Of a DNA stretch of 64,000 nucleotides, positions 41,698 to 51,404 are shown piece by piece. The stretch comes from Jannaschia marina (GTDB lineage Bacteria; Pseudomonadota; Alphaproteobacteria; Rhodobacterales; Rhodobacteraceae). The stretch spans positions 496,001 to 560,000 of the forward strand of contig NZ_JABVAX010000001.1 of the NCBI RefSeq assembly GCF_013404595.1, read 5' to 3'. The notes below the pieces were generated by a model, which had not been told where the DNA came from, did not search any database, and worked only from the letters and a program-made list of their open reading frames with translations. The position numbers and the translations under genes were made by a program. Positions within the stretch are counted from its first letter, which is position 1. Each line of letters begins with the position of its first letter.

Positions 41698-43208
41698 TCC
41701 GCCACCTCCGTCACGGGCGCACCCAGAACGGCGGTGACATAGGCACTCGGGTCCAGAAGCTCTTCGGCGGCGCGGGTCGCCACCTGCACGAAGGGCTCGG
41801 GGAAGAGCCCGATCACCACCGTCAGGATCGCAAGTCCCGCGATGGGCGAGAGCAGGAAGAACCGCTCCGACGCGGAGAGGCTTCCGAGGCTCGGGACCGT
41901 GCCGCCCGGATGCGGCTTCCAGAACGCGCGGCCCCAGATTTTCGTCATCGAGTAGATCGTCATCAGGCCCACGGCCAGCGCCGCCGCCGCGACGAGCCAG
42001 AGTTCGAGGTCGAGCGAGGCCTTCACCAGCACGTATTTCGCCCAGAAGCCGGAAAGCGGCGGGAAACCGGCGAGCGAGAAGGCGGGGACGAGGAAGAGGA
42101 ACGCGAGCAGGGGCGCGCCGCGGTAGAGGCCGCCGATATGGTCGATCTCGGTCGAGCCGGCGATGCGGTTGGCCACGCCCGAGACGAGGAACAGGTTCGC
42201 CTTCACGATGATATGGTGGACTAGGTAGAAGACCGCCCCCATCAGCGCGAGTGGCGTGAGGAGCGCGAGGCCCAGCACCATGTATCCGATCTGGCTGACG
42301 ATATGGAACGACAGGATGCGGCGGAAGTCGGTCTGCGCCGCCGCCCCCAGAACGCCTGTTATCATGGTCGCCACCGCGACCCAGAGCATCAGCCCGTGGG
42401 TCCAGCCGATATCCTGCGTGAAGACGAGCGTGAACATGCGCATCATCGCGTAGACGCCCACCTTCGTCAGCAGTCCCGCGAAGACCGCCGAGACCGAGAA
42501 CGCCGGCGTGTGGTAGGCGGCCGGCAGCCAGAAGAAGAGCGGGAAGACCGCCGACTTGATGCCGAAGCCGACGAGGAAGAGCGTCGCGATCACCGTCACG
42601 AGACCCGGATCCGCCGCCTGCACCTTCTGATGCAGGTCCGCCATGTTGAGCGTGCCGGTGACCCCGTAGAGCAGGCCGATCCCCGAGAGGAACATGATCG
42701 TGGAGATGAGGTTGAGCGTCACGTATTTGATGCCCGCGTCCATCTGTACCCGTCGACCGCCGAGCACCAGAAGTCCGAAAGAGGCGATGAGCATCACTTC
42801 GAACCAGACGTAGAGATTGAAGAGATCGCCGGTCAGGAAGGCTCCCGAAACACCCGCGATCAGCACCTGGAACAGCGCGTGATAGCCGCTCTCCTCCATC
42901 TCGGGGCTGATGTCCGCGGTGGCGTAGACGGCGACGGCGAGCCCGGTGATCCCGGTGATGACGACCATCACCGCCGACAGCGTGTCGGCGACGAGCGTGA
43001 TGCCGAAGGGCGCGGCCCAGGTTCCCATCTGCGCGACCTGAATGCCGTCGGTCAGCACCTGCGACAGGAGCATCGCCGCGGCGATCAGCATCGCGACGGA
43101 GCCGGCGACCGAGATCCAGCGCCCCTCCGGTCCGCTCCGGAAGAAGAACGCCAGGATCGCGGTGGCGAAGGCGATCAGGATCGGCAGGGGAAGGAGGAGG
43201 TCGCTCAC
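41694..43208 (-). CDS. mrpD: Na+/H+ antiporter subunit MrpD
   Basis: This is a 504-residue protein with about 14 helices, homologous to NuoL/M/N antiporter-like subunits of complex I. Conserved parts include the proton-path segment LFNLYVWFEVMLIASFGLLV (lysine and glutamate region), KSAVFPLFFWLPAAYHTPAF and MAVLTKVGVYAMMRMF-like sequence. It begins with GTG (43206-43208) overlapping the mrpC stop as GTGA. The longer frame reaching 43541 lacks helices in its added part, so I rejected that start. Confidence 0.94.
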   Translation of the reverse strand: MSDLLLPLPILIAFATAILAFFFRSGPEGRWISVAGSVAMLIAAAMLLSQVLTDGIQVAQMGTWAAPFGITLVADTLSAVMVVITGITGLAVAVYATADISPEMEESGYHALFQVLIAGVSGAFLTGDLFNLYVWFEVMLIASFGLLVLGGRRVQMDAGIKYVTLNLISTIMFLSGIGLLYGVTGTLNMADLHQKVQAADPGLVTVIATLFLVGFGIKSAVFPLFFWLPAAYHTPAFSVSAVFAGLLTKVGVYAMMRMFTLVFTQDIGWTHGLMLWVAVATMITGVLGAAAQTDFRRILSFHIVSQIGYMVLGLALLTPLALMGAVFYLVHHIIVKANLFLVSGVANRIAGSTEIDHIGGLYRGAPLLAFLFLVPAFSLAGFPPLSGFWAKYVLVKASLDLELWLVAAAALAVGLMTIYSMTKIWGRAFWKPHPGGTVPSLGSLSASERFFLLSPIAGLAILTVVIGLFPEPFVQVATRAAEELLDPSAYVTAVLGAPVTEVAE

Positions 43209-43564
43209 GCGCGATCCTCCGGCTCGGCGAGGCGCATCTCGTCGCTGTCGAGCGTGCCCATGGTCTGATAGGCGCGATAGACGAGGACGAGCGCGAAGGC
43301 GAAGAGGCCGAAGCCGATCACGATGGCCGTCAGGACGAGGGCCTGCGGCAGGGCATTGGCCACGCCCTCGGGCGGGGCGTCCATCCCGTATTCGATGAGC
43401 GGCGGCGATTCCGGCGTCAGCCCGCCCGACGCGAAGATCAGAAGGTTCGCCGCGTTCGAGATCAGGATCAGCCCGAAGAGGAACCGCAGCACGTTGCGCG
43501 CCAGCATCAGGTAGACTGCCGCCGCGACCATCACCCCGCACATCAGAGCGACCAGGAATTCCAT
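43205..43564 (-). CDS. mrpC: Na+/H+ antiporter subunit MrpC
   Basis: This is a 119-residue NuoK-like protein with three helices (MEFLVALMCGVMVAAAVYLM at the N terminus). LILISNAANLLIFASGGLTP and LPQALVLTAIVIGFGLFAFA are characteristic of MrpC. The tail (DSDEMRLAEPEDRA) is acidic. It is preceded by mrpB with a one-base gap and overlaps mrpD by GTGA. Confidence 0.95.
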   Translation of the reverse strand: MEFLVALMCGVMVAAAVYLMLARNVLRFLFGLILISNAANLLIFASGGLTPESPPLIEYGMDAPPEGVANALPQALVLTAIVIGFGLFAFALVLVYRAYQTMGTLDSDEMRLAEPEDRA

Positions 43565-43565
43565 G

Positions 43566-43985
43566 TCAGACCTCTTCTTCCAGTGCGAAGACGAGCGCGA
43601 GCACGCTGCCCAGAACGACGAGATAGACGCCGAGATCGAAGAGCAGGATCGTCGAGAGCGGCGTGCCCTTGTCGGTCTCCGTCGCCCCGATGAAGAGCCA
43701 CTGCCCGGCAAAGAGCCCGTCGCCCGGCAAGAACCCCGCGACCCCGGCCAGGAGCGCGAGGCCGAGCCCGCCCACGGCGATCGACCGCGGATCGAGGCGC
43801 AGGGCCTCCCGCGCTGCCTTGCTGCCGTGGGCCACGGCATAGAGGATGAACCCCGTCGCCCCGATGAGCCCGCCGATGAAGCCGCCGCCCGGCTCGTTGT
43901 GCCCGCGCAAGAGCATCCAGATCGAAAAGAGGAGCAGGAGGCCGACGAGAAGGCGCGTCGCCGCGCGCACGATGAGGGACGTCAT
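43566..43985 (-). CDS. mrpB: Na+/H+ antiporter subunit MrpB
   Basis: This is a 139-residue, four-helix protein homologous to the C-terminal domain of some MrpA proteins. [20 protein letters not shown] (near residue 28) is the signature. It ends [15 protein letters not shown]. Its start overlaps the mrpA stop by four bases. Presence of a free-standing MrpB shows that the MrpA here is not of the fused MrpAB kind. Confidence 0.95.
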   Translation of the reverse strand: MTSLIVRAATRLLVGLLLLFSIWMLLRGHNEPGGGFIGGLIGATGFILYAVAHGSKAAREALRLDPRSIAVGGLGLALLAGVAGFLPGDGLFAGQWLFIGATETDKGTPLSTILLFDLGVYLVVLGSVLALVFALEEEV

Positions 43986-46219
43986 GGGCTCGGCCTCCGG
44001 ACGCCCTTCAGAAGCGCGTAGGCGCCGAGAGCCGCCACCGCGACCACCGCGATCTCCCCGAAAGTGTCGAGCGCACGGAAGTCCACGAGGATCACGTTGA
44101 CGATGTTGCGTCCGAAGGCGAGCGGGGCCGAGGCCTCCTCGAAGAAGGCTGTCAGCTCCAGGTCGAGCGGCGCGGCCTGAACCGCGAGGAGGATCACCGT
44201 CGTCATGGCTCCGATCGAGATGGCCAGCAGCAGATCCCAGCCGCGCACCGTCTTGACGTACTCATGGTTGAGATAGGGCAGCTTCAGCATCGCGACCGCG
44301 ACGAGCACCACCTGCAGCACCTCGACGAGAAGCTGCGTGATGGCGACGTCCGGCGCGCCGAAGATGATGAAGACGAGGGCCACCCCGATGCCGACCACGC
44401 CGAGCGCGGCGACGGCCGTCATCCGCGAATTCGTGAAGGCGGTCAGGAGGGCGCCCGCCAGGATGAAGGTGAGGACCGACCAGTGCTTCACTTCCAGATC
44501 GTCGAGCGGCGGGATCTCGGGCGAGAGGCCCGCACGCCAGACCGCGACCGCGGTCGACAGCCCGAGCGCCAGGAAGGTCACGAAGATATAGCGCCGCAGC
44601 CGCCCCGTCTGGATCAGACCCGTCAGCCCCGCCGCGCCGGCGGCGACGCCGTCCATCAGACGGTCCCAGCCCGGATCGAACCGCGGCTTGAAACGGGCGA
44701 GGCCGCTGCGCAGCCGCCCGTGCAGCAGGTAGAGGACGAAGCCCGTCGCAAACGTCACGAGCGAGAGGACGAAGGCGGCGTTCACTTCCTTGAAGAGGTA
44801 GAGATCCACCTCGACCGGCCGTCCGGCAACCGCCGTCGCCGCGGGCGCGACGAGCGCTTCCGCCCAGTCCGGCATCAGCCCGAAGGCAAGGCCCAGCACC
44901 GAGAGCAGGACCGGACCCGCCAGCATCGGCCAGGGGCCCTCGTGCGGCTCGACCGGCGTTTCGGCTAGTGGGCCGGTGAAGGGGCGCCAGGCGGCGATAC
45001 CGGCCGCCACGAACATCAGGACCGAGGCCGCGAAGATGCAGCCCGTGACCCAGATCATCGCCGGCGCGCCGAGAGCCGCCTTGTAGAGGAACTCCTTGCC
45101 GACGAAGCCGAAGAGCGGCGGCAGCCCCGCCATGCTCGCCGCCGCCAGCATCGCCGCCAGCATCGTGACCGGCATCGCCCGTCCGAGGCCCCGCAGGACC
45201 GTCGCGTCGCGCGTGCCGGTGCCGTGATCCACGACGCCGATCATCAGGAAGAGCGCGGCCTTGTAGAAGCTGTGCACCAGAAGGAACGCCATCGCCGCCT
45301 CGAGCGCGTAATCGGTGCCCACCCCGATGAACAGGACGAGCGTGCCGAGCGCCATCAGCGTCGTATAGGCCAGCACCTGCTTGATGTCGGTCTGCCGGAT
45401 CGCCAGGACCGAGGCGAAGACAGCGGTGAACCCGCCCGCGATCGCCAGCGTCCAGAACCAGAGGTCGGTGCCGCCGAGCGACGGGTTCATCCGGGCGAGG
45501 AGATAGACGCCGCCCTTCACCATGGTCGCCGAGTGGAGGTACGCCGAGACGGGCGTCGGGGCCGCCATGGCGTTCGGCAGCCAGAAATGGAGCGGGAACT
45601 GCGCCGACTTGCTGAAGGCTCCCGCGATCACCAACCAGAAGATCGGCAGGTAGAGCGCGTGATCGGCGAGCGAGCCTTCGATGGCAGAGATGGAGAACGT
45701 GCCCGCCGCCGTCCCGATGAGGACGATGCCCGCGAGGAAGGCGAGGCCGCCCGTGCCCGTCACCACGAGGGCCTGCAGCGCGTTGCGCCGAGACTTCGCC
45801 TCGTCGGCGTTGAACCCGATCAGCAGGTAGGAGGACACCGTCGTCACTTCCCAGAAGACGAAGAGTGCCAGAAGGTTGTCCGACAGCACGAGGCCCAGCA
45901 TCCCCGTCATGAAGGCCATCAGGTAGCACACGAAGCGCACGTAATGCGGGTGCCCGCCGAGGTAGCTTGCCGAATAGAGCGTCACCAGCGCGCCGATGCC
46001 GCTGATGAGAAGCGCGAAACTGAGCGACAGGCCGTCGAGCAGGATGCCGAGCGTCACGCCGAGCGAGGGGATCCACTCGACGTCCCATCTGAGGACGGCC
46101 CCGCCCGCGACGGCGGGTATGTGTTGTGCGAACCATAGGAACAGCCCGAACGGCAGCAGGATCGAAATCCACCCGGCCGGCCCGCCCAGAAATCGTCTGT
46201 CTGTCCCGTCGTCGGCCAT
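43982..46219 (-). CDS. mrpA: Na+/H+ antiporter subunit MrpA (NuoL-like)
   Basis: This is the largest Mrp subunit, 745 residues and about 20 helices. The NuoL-like core contains [20 protein letters not shown] and [20 protein letters not shown]. The C-terminal part carries [20 protein letters not shown], the usual MrpA extension. I chose ATG 46219 ([10 protein letters not shown]), preceded by AGGGAA, and rejected the frame reaching 46270. It is the promoter-proximal gene and diverges from an OxyR-like regulator across a 98-base operator region. Confidence 0.94.
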   Translation of the reverse strand: MADDGTDRRFLGGPAGWISILLPFGLFLWFAQHIPAVAGGAVLRWDVEWIPSLGVTLGILLDGLSLSFALLISGIGALVTLYSASYLGGHPHYVRFVCYLMAFMTGMLGLVLSDNLLALFVFWEVTTVSSYLLIGFNADEAKSRRNALQALVVTGTGGLAFLAGIVLIGTAAGTFSISAIEGSLADHALYLPIFWLVIAGAFSKSAQFPLHFWLPNAMAAPTPVSAYLHSATMVKGGVYLLARMNPSLGGTDLWFWTLAIAGGFTAVFASVLAIRQTDIKQVLAYTTLMALGTLVLFIGVGTDYALEAAMAFLLVHSFYKAALFLMIGVVDHGTGTRDATVLRGLGRAMPVTMLAAMLAAASMAGLPPLFGFVGKEFLYKAALGAPAMIWVTGCIFAASVLMFVAAGIAAWRPFTGPLAETPVEPHEGPWPMLAGPVLLSVLGLAFGLMPDWAEALVAPAATAVAGRPVEVDLYLFKEVNAAFVLSLVTFATGFVLYLLHGRLRSGLARFKPRFDPGWDRLMDGVAAGAAGLTGLIQTGRLRRYIFVTFLALGLSTAVAVWRAGLSPEIPPLDDLEVKHWSVLTFILAGALLTAFTNSRMTAVAALGVVGIGVALVFIIFGAPDVAITQLLVEVLQVVLVAVAMLKLPYLNHEYVKTVRGWDLLLAISIGAMTTVILLAVQAAPLDLELTAFFEEASAPLAFGRNIVNVILVDFRALDTFGEIAVVAVAALGAYALLKGVRRPSP

Positions 46220-46245
46220 TCGGTTCCCTGTCGTTGAGATGGGAA

Positions 46246-46308
46246 ATAGACGAGCTGTTTGATTGTTCAACCCGGTCGTCTATCTATTTTTCAATAGCTG
46301 CTATCTAT
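46246..46308. promoter_or_regulatory. Divergent mrpA/oxyR-like control region with OxyR-type operator
   Basis: An AT-rich region holds an exact OxyR half-consensus ATAG-N7-CTAT at 46294-46308 (ATAGCTGCTATCTAT), ending ten bases before the regulator's ATG. A second CTAT lies at 46284-46287. A wider inverted repeat, ATAGACG (46246-46252) and CGTCTAT (46277-46283), has centres 31 bases apart, about three helical turns, fitting a LysR tetramer. Autoregulation plus control of mrpA is inferred. Confidence 0.6.
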
Positions 46309-46317
46309 CGGTGCCCG

Positions 46318-47238
46318 ATGCCTACCCTGCAACAGTTCCGCTATCTCGTCGCCGTGGCCGAGACGCTGCACTTTCGGCGCGCGGCCGAGAGCGTGAACGT
46401 CACCCAGCCGACGCTCTCGACCCAGCTGCGGGAGCTGGAGGAGAAACTCGGCGTCCAGTTGGTGGAGCGCTCCCGCGCCGGAGTCACGCTCACGCCGGTG
46501 GGTCAACAGGTCGCCGCCCGCGCCCGCGCCGTGCTCCGCGACGTGGCCGACATCTCGGCCCTCGCCCGCGCCGGGGCGGACCCGCTGGCTGGCACGCTGC
46601 GGGTGGGCGTGGTCGGCTCGCTCGGCTCCTATTTTCTGCCGCTCGTGATCCCGGCACTCCATGCCGCCTATCCCCGGCTCAAGTTCTACGTGCGAGAAGG
46701 CACGGCGCAGGACCTGATGACGCGGCTGCACGACGGCGCGCTCGACCTGCTGTTCTTTCCCACGCCTCTCGACGATCCTGCGCTGGCGAATGCCGCGCTC
46801 TTCCACGAACCGCTCCTCGTCGTCATGCCGTCGGATCATCCGCTCGGCGCGCGCGCCGTGGTCGAGCGGGGGGACCTTCGCGGCGAGACGGTGATGACGC
46901 TCGAGGCCGGGCATCGCCTGCACGATACCGTCGCCGACCTCTGCGCCGAGACGGGGGCCCATCTGTCGCTCGACTACGAAGGCACCTCGCTCGACACCCT
47001 GCGGCAGATGGTGGCGACGGGCCTCGGCCTCTCGGTGCTGCCGGCGCTCTACGTCCGCTCCGAGGTCGCGCGGGAGGATCTCGTCACCGCCCGCCCCCTC
47101 GCGGATCCGGCCCCGGGGCGCGACATCGGCATGGTCTGGCGCAAGACCTCGGCGCGCGGCGCGGCCTACGACACGCTCGCGGCCGCCATCCGCGAGACGC
47201 TCGCGCGCACCGCGCCGGAGGTGCGGGTGATCGAATAG
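46318..47238 (+). CDS. OxyR-like LysR regulator lacking the peroxidatic cysteine
   Basis: This is a 306-residue LysR-family protein with an N-terminal winged helix (LHFRRAAESVNVTQPTLSTQ) and a substrate-binding-like effector domain resembling OxyR (MTLEAGHRLHDTVADLCAET, TSLDTLRQMVATGLGLSVLP). E. coli OxyR senses peroxide by Cys199 and Cys208. The numbering here runs one higher: the Cys199 position is Arg200, while Cys209 is kept. It is therefore OxyR-derived but probably cannot form the sensing disulfide. It diverges from mrpA. Confidence 0.85.
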   Translation: MPTLQQFRYLVAVAETLHFRRAAESVNVTQPTLSTQLRELEEKLGVQLVERSRAGVTLTPVGQQVAARARAVLRDVADISALARAGADPLAGTLRVGVVGSLGSYFLPLVIPALHAAYPRLKFYVREGTAQDLMTRLHDGALDLLFFPTPLDDPALANAALFHEPLLVVMPSDHPLGARAVVERGDLRGETVMTLEAGHRLHDTVADLCAETGAHLSLDYEGTSLDTLRQMVATGLGLSVLPALYVRSEVAREDLVTARPLADPAPGRDIGMVWRKTSARGAAYDTLAAAIRETLARTAPEVRVIE

Positions 47239-47285
47239 GCGCGACTGGCCCTATCCCGATCTGCGCGGGCGGGGCAGGGTGAACC

Positions 47286-48032
47286 ATGGAGCTTCTCGCC
47301 CTCACGCCCGCCGACATCGCCCTACTCGCGCTCATCGCATTCTGTGCCGGTCTCGTCCGGGGGTTCTCGGGCTTCGCACTCTCGGCGCTCGTCATGGCCG
47401 CGGCGGTGCCCATCCTGCCGCCGGCAGAGCTCATCCCGGTCTGCTGGGTTCTCGAGATGGTCGCCTCGCTCCTGATGGTGCGGGGCGGGGTGGCCGATGC
47501 CGACAGACGCATCGCCCTCGGCCTCGCCCTCACATCGGCACTCGGCGTGCCGCTCGGGCTCTATCTCACGACGACGCTGCCGGTCGACACCACCCGGTTC
47601 ATGGCGCTCTCGGTTCTCATCACGCTCGCCGTGCTGCAACTCGCGCGTATCCGCTTGGCCTTCCTTGCCACGAACCCGGGGCTCTACGGGTCGGGCCTGC
47701 TGGCCGGCATCGTGACGGGCATCGCCTCCATCGGCGGCATGGTCGTCGCGCTCTACGTCCTGGCGCAGGATCGGCCGGCCCGCGTCATGCGCGGCTCGCT
47801 CGTCCTCTTCCTCTTCGTGTCGTCGTTCTTCTCGCTGATGTGGCTCCTGGGCTACGGCGTCATGGACGCCCGCGCACTTGCCCGTGGCGCGGTCCTCGCG
47901 GTGCCCTGCGCGGTCGGCGTCATCCTTGGCAAGCGCCTCTTCCGTCCGGCGCTGGAGCCATACTACAAGCCCTTCGCGCTGTGCCTCCTGATCGGTCTGG
48001 CCGGGCTCAGCCTGCTCAGGACGATGATGTAG
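47286..48032 (+). CDS. TauE/SafE family anion/sulfite exporter-like protein
   Basis: This is a 248-residue membrane protein with about eight helices in two repeats. LIAFCAGLVRGFSGFALSAL at residues 17-36 and GIVTGIASIGGMVVALYVLA in the second repeat match the TauE/SafE family. Members move sulfite, sulfoacetate or other small anions; the substrate here is unknown. It follows the OxyR-like gene by about 47 bases. A REP-like palindrome lies just behind its stop. Confidence 0.88.
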   Translation: MELLALTPADIALLALIAFCAGLVRGFSGFALSALVMAAAVPILPPAELIPVCWVLEMVASLLMVRGGVADADRRIALGLALTSALGVPLGLYLTTTLPVDTTRFMALSVLITLAVLQLARIRLAFLATNPGLYGSGLLAGIVTGIASIGGMVVALYVLAQDRPARVMRGSLVLFLFVSSFFSLMWLLGYGVMDARALARGAVLAVPCAVGVILGKRLFRPALEPYYKPFALCLLIGLAGLSLLRTMM

Positions 48033-48044
48033 GGCCCGCGCCGG

Positions 48045-48078
48045 CCGTCATCCTCGGGCTCGACCCGAGGATCTCCGG
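48045..48078. repeat. REP-like palindromic element, perfect copy
   Basis: Nine-base arms ATCCTCGGG (48050-48058) and CCCGAGGAT (48064-48072) enclose the loop CTCGA. Flanking CCG and CGG bases extend the resemblance to the copy at 40482-40515. It lies between two convergent genes and could act as a bidirectional terminator, although there is no clear T-run. Confidence 0.72.
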
Positions 48079-48084
48079 CAGCGC

Positions 48085-50394
48085 TCAGGTCCCGAAGGGA
48101 ACCCAGATCGTCTGCACCTCAGTACCCGCCGCCAGGAAGGGGGCCGCGTCGGCTGCCGACCAGTCGCGTCCGCGCCCGTCGTTGACCCAGGTCCGCTTCA
48201 GGTCTCCGGCGGCCTCGGTCTCGATCACCTTCGAGAGGTCGGCCGAGGAGAAGCTCCAGACCGCGTCCACGTCCATATGCCCCGCCATTTGGGCGGCGAG
48301 CTCCGCGTGGTCTCCGGTCAGGATGTTGAGAACGCCCGCGGGCACGTCCGACGTTTCGATCACCTGATAGAGGTCCGTCGCTGTCAGCGGCGCGCGTTCG
48401 GGGGCGACGAGGACGAGGCGGTTGCCCGTGGCGAGTGCCGCGCCGATCACATGCGCCATCGCCACGAGCGGCGTCTCCTCCGACGCGAAGGCCCCGATCA
48501 CGCCCAGCGGCGTGTTGAGCGCGAGGGCCAGGCCCCCCATCGGCACGCCGAGCGTGCGCCCGTCGTGCTTGTCGGCCCAGGCGGCCCAGCGGAAGAGATG
48601 GCGCACGGCTTCGGCCGCTTCGCCCTTGCCGCCGGTCTGGGCGGCGAGGCGGGCGTCGAACTCTTCGGCCCGGGCCGCAAGGTTCTCGGCCAGGTAGTAG
48701 AGGATCTGCGCCCGCAGGTGCCCCGTCGTCCGGCTCCAGCCCTTCGCTCCGTTCGCGGCCTCGACCGCGTTGCGCAGGTCCTTGCGGTTGGCGATGCCGA
48801 CCTCGCCCACAACGCCCTTCGGGCCGGTCACCCGGCGGGAGTAGCCGCCATCGGGCCGCGCCTGCTTGCCGCCGATGTACATTTTGGCCGTTCGGTCGAT
48901 TTCGTTTTGTACAATTTGTTCATTTTCGGGGGTCTTGACGGGTTTGAGCGTTGCACCCGCCGCCGGCCGCACATAGGCCGAAAGCCCCGCGATCCCGCCC
49001 TCGCGCCCGAAGCCCGACTCCTTCATCCCGCCGAACGGCGCAGCCGCGTCGAGCATGTTCGTCCCATTCACCCAGACGACGCCCGCCCTGATCTTCGGTG
49101 CCGTATCGAGTGCGACGTCGAGGTCCTGCGACCAGACCGATGCGGCGAGGCCATAGCGTGTATCGTTGGCCAGCTGCACCGCCTCGGAGGGCGTGCGGAA
49201 GGTGGTCGAGACGAGGACCGGGCCAAAGACTTCTTCCGCCATCAACGGGTCCGCCCCGTGCACGTCCGTCACCAGCGTCGGCGGCAGGAAACAGCCCTCG
49301 GGGCAGGTGCCCTGCGTGATCGTGCCGGAGGTTTTGCCCAGCATCGCCAGTACGTTGTCGCGATGCTCGGCATGAACCATCGCGCCCATGTCGACCGCCT
49401 TGTCGAGTGGATCACCCACGCGGATCTTGGCGATCCGTGCCTTGAGGCGGTCGTGGAAGTCGTCCGCGATCCCCTCCTGCACCAGAAGGCGCGACCCGGC
49501 GCAGCAGACCTGTCCGCCGTTGAACCAGATTGCGTCGACCAGCCCCTCGACCGCGCTGTCGATGTCGGCATCCTCGAAGACGATGTATGGGGATTTTCCC
49601 CCGAGCTCCAGCGTCAGCCCCATCGCCCGCCCCGCCGTCTCGCGCCGCAGGATGCGCCCGACCTCCGTCGAGCCGGTAAAGGCCAGCTTGTCGATCTCGG
49701 CCTTCACGAGCGCGGCCCCCGTCGCCCCGTCGCCGGTGACGATGTTGACCACTCCTTCGGGTACACCCGCGCTCTCGCAGACGTCTGCGAAGGCGAGCGC
49801 CGTCAGGGGCGTCCATTCCGCCGGCTTCAGGACCACGGTGTTCCCCATGGCAAGCGCCGGCGCGACCTTCCAGGCCAGCATCAGGAGCGGGAAGTTCCAC
49901 GGCACGATCTGTCCGCAGACGCCCCAGGGCTCCGCCCCCGGCATCACCTCCGCCCGCAGCTCCGCATGGCCCGCGTGGTGGTAGAAGTGTCGCGCGGCAA
50001 GCGCCACGTCGATGTCGCGCGCCTCGCGGATCGGCTTGCCGGTGTCGAGCGTCTCCAGCACGGCGAAGAGGCGCGAATGTTTCTGCAAGCCCCGCGCGAT
50101 GGCATAGAGCACGCGGGCGCGGTCGTGGTCCGACGCGGCGGCCCAGCCTTTCGCGGCCTTGCGCGCGGCTTTCACGGCCTTCGCCACGTCGGCCTCGGTC
50201 CCTTGGGTCACGCGCGCCAGCACCTCGCCCGTCGCGGGGTTGACGGTGTCGAACGTTTCGCCCGGTTTCAGCCGCTTGCCGTCGATGACGTGCCCGAAGG
50301 CGCGGTCGTGCCTGTCGAGCCAGGCATCGGCCTCGGCGCGGCTTTCGGGGGCGGGGCCCCAGTCCATGCTCTCGAAGATCTCGGCCACTGTCAT
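48085..50394 (-). CDS. ALDH16-type two-domain aldehyde dehydrogenase
   Basis: This is a 769-residue protein in two parts. The N-terminal part (about residues 30-480) is a full aldehyde dehydrogenase: IVPWNFPLLMLAWKVAPALA, the catalytic Glu in TLELGGKSPYIV and the catalytic Cys in NGGQVCCAGSRLL. The C-terminal part (about 500-769) repeats an ALDH NAD-binding-like fold but lacks a catalytic Cys/Glu pair. This is the layout of ALDH16, whose bacterial form is known from Loktanella, a relative. It neighbours deoC, which releases acetaldehyde, so oxidation of that product is plausible. I chose ATG 50394. Confidence 0.9.
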   Translation of the reverse strand: MTVAEIFESMDWGPAPESRAEADAWLDRHDRAFGHVIDGKRLKPGETFDTVNPATGEVLARVTQGTEADVAKAVKAARKAAKGWAAASDHDRARVLYAIARGLQKHSRLFAVLETLDTGKPIREARDIDVALAARHFYHHAGHAELRAEVMPGAEPWGVCGQIVPWNFPLLMLAWKVAPALAMGNTVVLKPAEWTPLTALAFADVCESAGVPEGVVNIVTGDGATGAALVKAEIDKLAFTGSTEVGRILRRETAGRAMGLTLELGGKSPYIVFEDADIDSAVEGLVDAIWFNGGQVCCAGSRLLVQEGIADDFHDRLKARIAKIRVGDPLDKAVDMGAMVHAEHRDNVLAMLGKTSGTITQGTCPEGCFLPPTLVTDVHGADPLMAEEVFGPVLVSTTFRTPSEAVQLANDTRYGLAASVWSQDLDVALDTAPKIRAGVVWVNGTNMLDAAAPFGGMKESGFGREGGIAGLSAYVRPAAGATLKPVKTPENEQIVQNEIDRTAKMYIGGKQARPDGGYSRRVTGPKGVVGEVGIANRKDLRNAVEAANGAKGWSRTTGHLRAQILYYLAENLAARAEEFDARLAAQTGGKGEAAEAVRHLFRWAAWADKHDGRTLGVPMGGLALALNTPLGVIGAFASEETPLVAMAHVIGAALATGNRLVLVAPERAPLTATDLYQVIETSDVPAGVLNILTGDHAELAAQMAGHMDVDAVWSFSSADLSKVIETEAAGDLKRTWVNDGRGRDWSAADAAPFLAAGTEVQTIWVPFGT

Positions 50395-50450
50395 GTCGCG
50401 CCTTCTTTGTTTCAAGTTGTCCCCGGGCTACGGGGGTGCCCCCGGCTGTC

Positions 50451-51404
50451 TCAGCCTGCAGGGTGCCGATGGGCGGCCGAATACCGCCCCGTCACGTGAT
50501 GCTCCAACTGCCGCTCGATGTCGCCCAGAAGGGACGAGGCCCCGAAGCGGAAGAGATCGGGGCGGAGCCAGCGGTCGCCGAGTTCCTCCTTCAGGAGCGC
50601 GAGATAGCTGATCGCGTCCTTCGCCTTCGACACGCCGCCCGCCGGCTTGTAGCCGACCTTGAAGTCCGAGGCTGCCTCGTAGGCGCGGATCGCGCGCATC
50701 ATGGTCAGAGAGACCGGGAGCGTCGCGTTCACCGCTTCCTTGCCGGTCGAGGTCTTGATGAAGTCCGACCCGGCCATCATGGTCACCATGCTGGCCTTCA
50801 TTACGTTCTTCAGTGGGCCCAGTTCCCCCGTCGCCAGGATCGCTTTCATATGCGCCGGCCCGCAGGCCTCGCGCATGGCGCGGGTCTCGTCGTAGAGCGC
50901 CTGCCAGTCGCCGGTCAGGACGTGGCGGCGGGAGATGACGATGTCGATCTCCGTGGCTCCGGCGGCGACGCTCTCCTCGATCTCGCGCAGACGCAGCGGC
51001 AGGGGCGAGAGGCCCGCGGGGAAGCCGGTCGAAACGGCGGCCACGGGCAGCTTGCCCTGCACGGCGTCGACGGCGACGGGCACCATCTCGTGATATACGC
51101 AGACCGCACCGGTCGTGAGGCCCGGCAGGCCGATCGCTTCCAGGAGGTCCGGGCGGACCGGTTGCAGGGCCTTGGCGCAGAGCCGGCGCACGCGACCGGG
51201 CGTGTCGTCGCCCGAAAGCGTCGTCAGGTCGATCATGCTGACGGCGCGGGCGAGCCAGGCGGCCTGCCAGTCCTTCTTGACCGAGCGGCGCGCGGGCAAT
51301 GTGCCGGCGCGGCGCAGGGTGGCTGGCGTGTTGACGCGCACGGCCTCCACCACGGCTGGGTCGAAGGGCAGTCCGGCGTTGCGGGGCAGGTCGGTGGCGG
51401 TCAC
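50451..51404 (-). CDS. deoC: Deoxyribose-phosphate aldolase DeoC
   Basis: DeoC splits 2-deoxyribose-5-phosphate into glyceraldehyde-3-phosphate and acetaldehyde. The 317-residue protein has a class I aldolase core; the catalytic-lysine segments are GSDFIKTSTGKEAVNA and FKVGYKPAGGV. An N-terminal extension of about 55 residues precedes IDLTTLSGDD, typical of the longer bacterial form. The start is taken at GTG 51402-51404 (VTATDLPRN). Longer frames exist, but no SD is evident, so the exact start is uncertain. It is followed on the same strand by the ALDH16 gene. Confidence 0.92.
   Translation of the reverse strand: MTATDLPRNAGLPFDPAVVEAVRVNTPATLRRAGTLPARRSVKKDWQAAWLARAVSMIDLTTLSGDDTPGRVRRLCAKALQPVRPDLLEAIGLPGLTTGAVCVYHEMVPVAVDAVQGKLPVAAVSTGFPAGLSPLPLRLREIEESVAAGATEIDIVISRRHVLTGDWQALYDETRAMREACGPAHMKAILATGELGPLKNVMKASMVTMMAGSDFIKTSTGKEAVNATLPVSLTMMRAIRAYEAASDFKVGYKPAGGVSKAKDAISYLALLKEELGDRWLRPDLFRFGASSLLGDIERQLEHHVTGRYSAAHRHPAG

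Noticed and set aside
43209..43541. Longer mrpD start at 43541
   Set aside because: The added 111 residues lie inside mrpC in another frame and lack hydrophobic helices, while GTG 43208 overlaps the mrpC stop exactly.
48277..50499. 740-codon open frame on the plus strand opposite the ALDH16 gene
   Set aside because: Composition is rich in Arg, His and Pro without any domain, and the opposite strand encodes a clear enzyme. It is a high-GC shadow, like the long frames opposite tamA, the AAA gene and the ATP-grasp gene.
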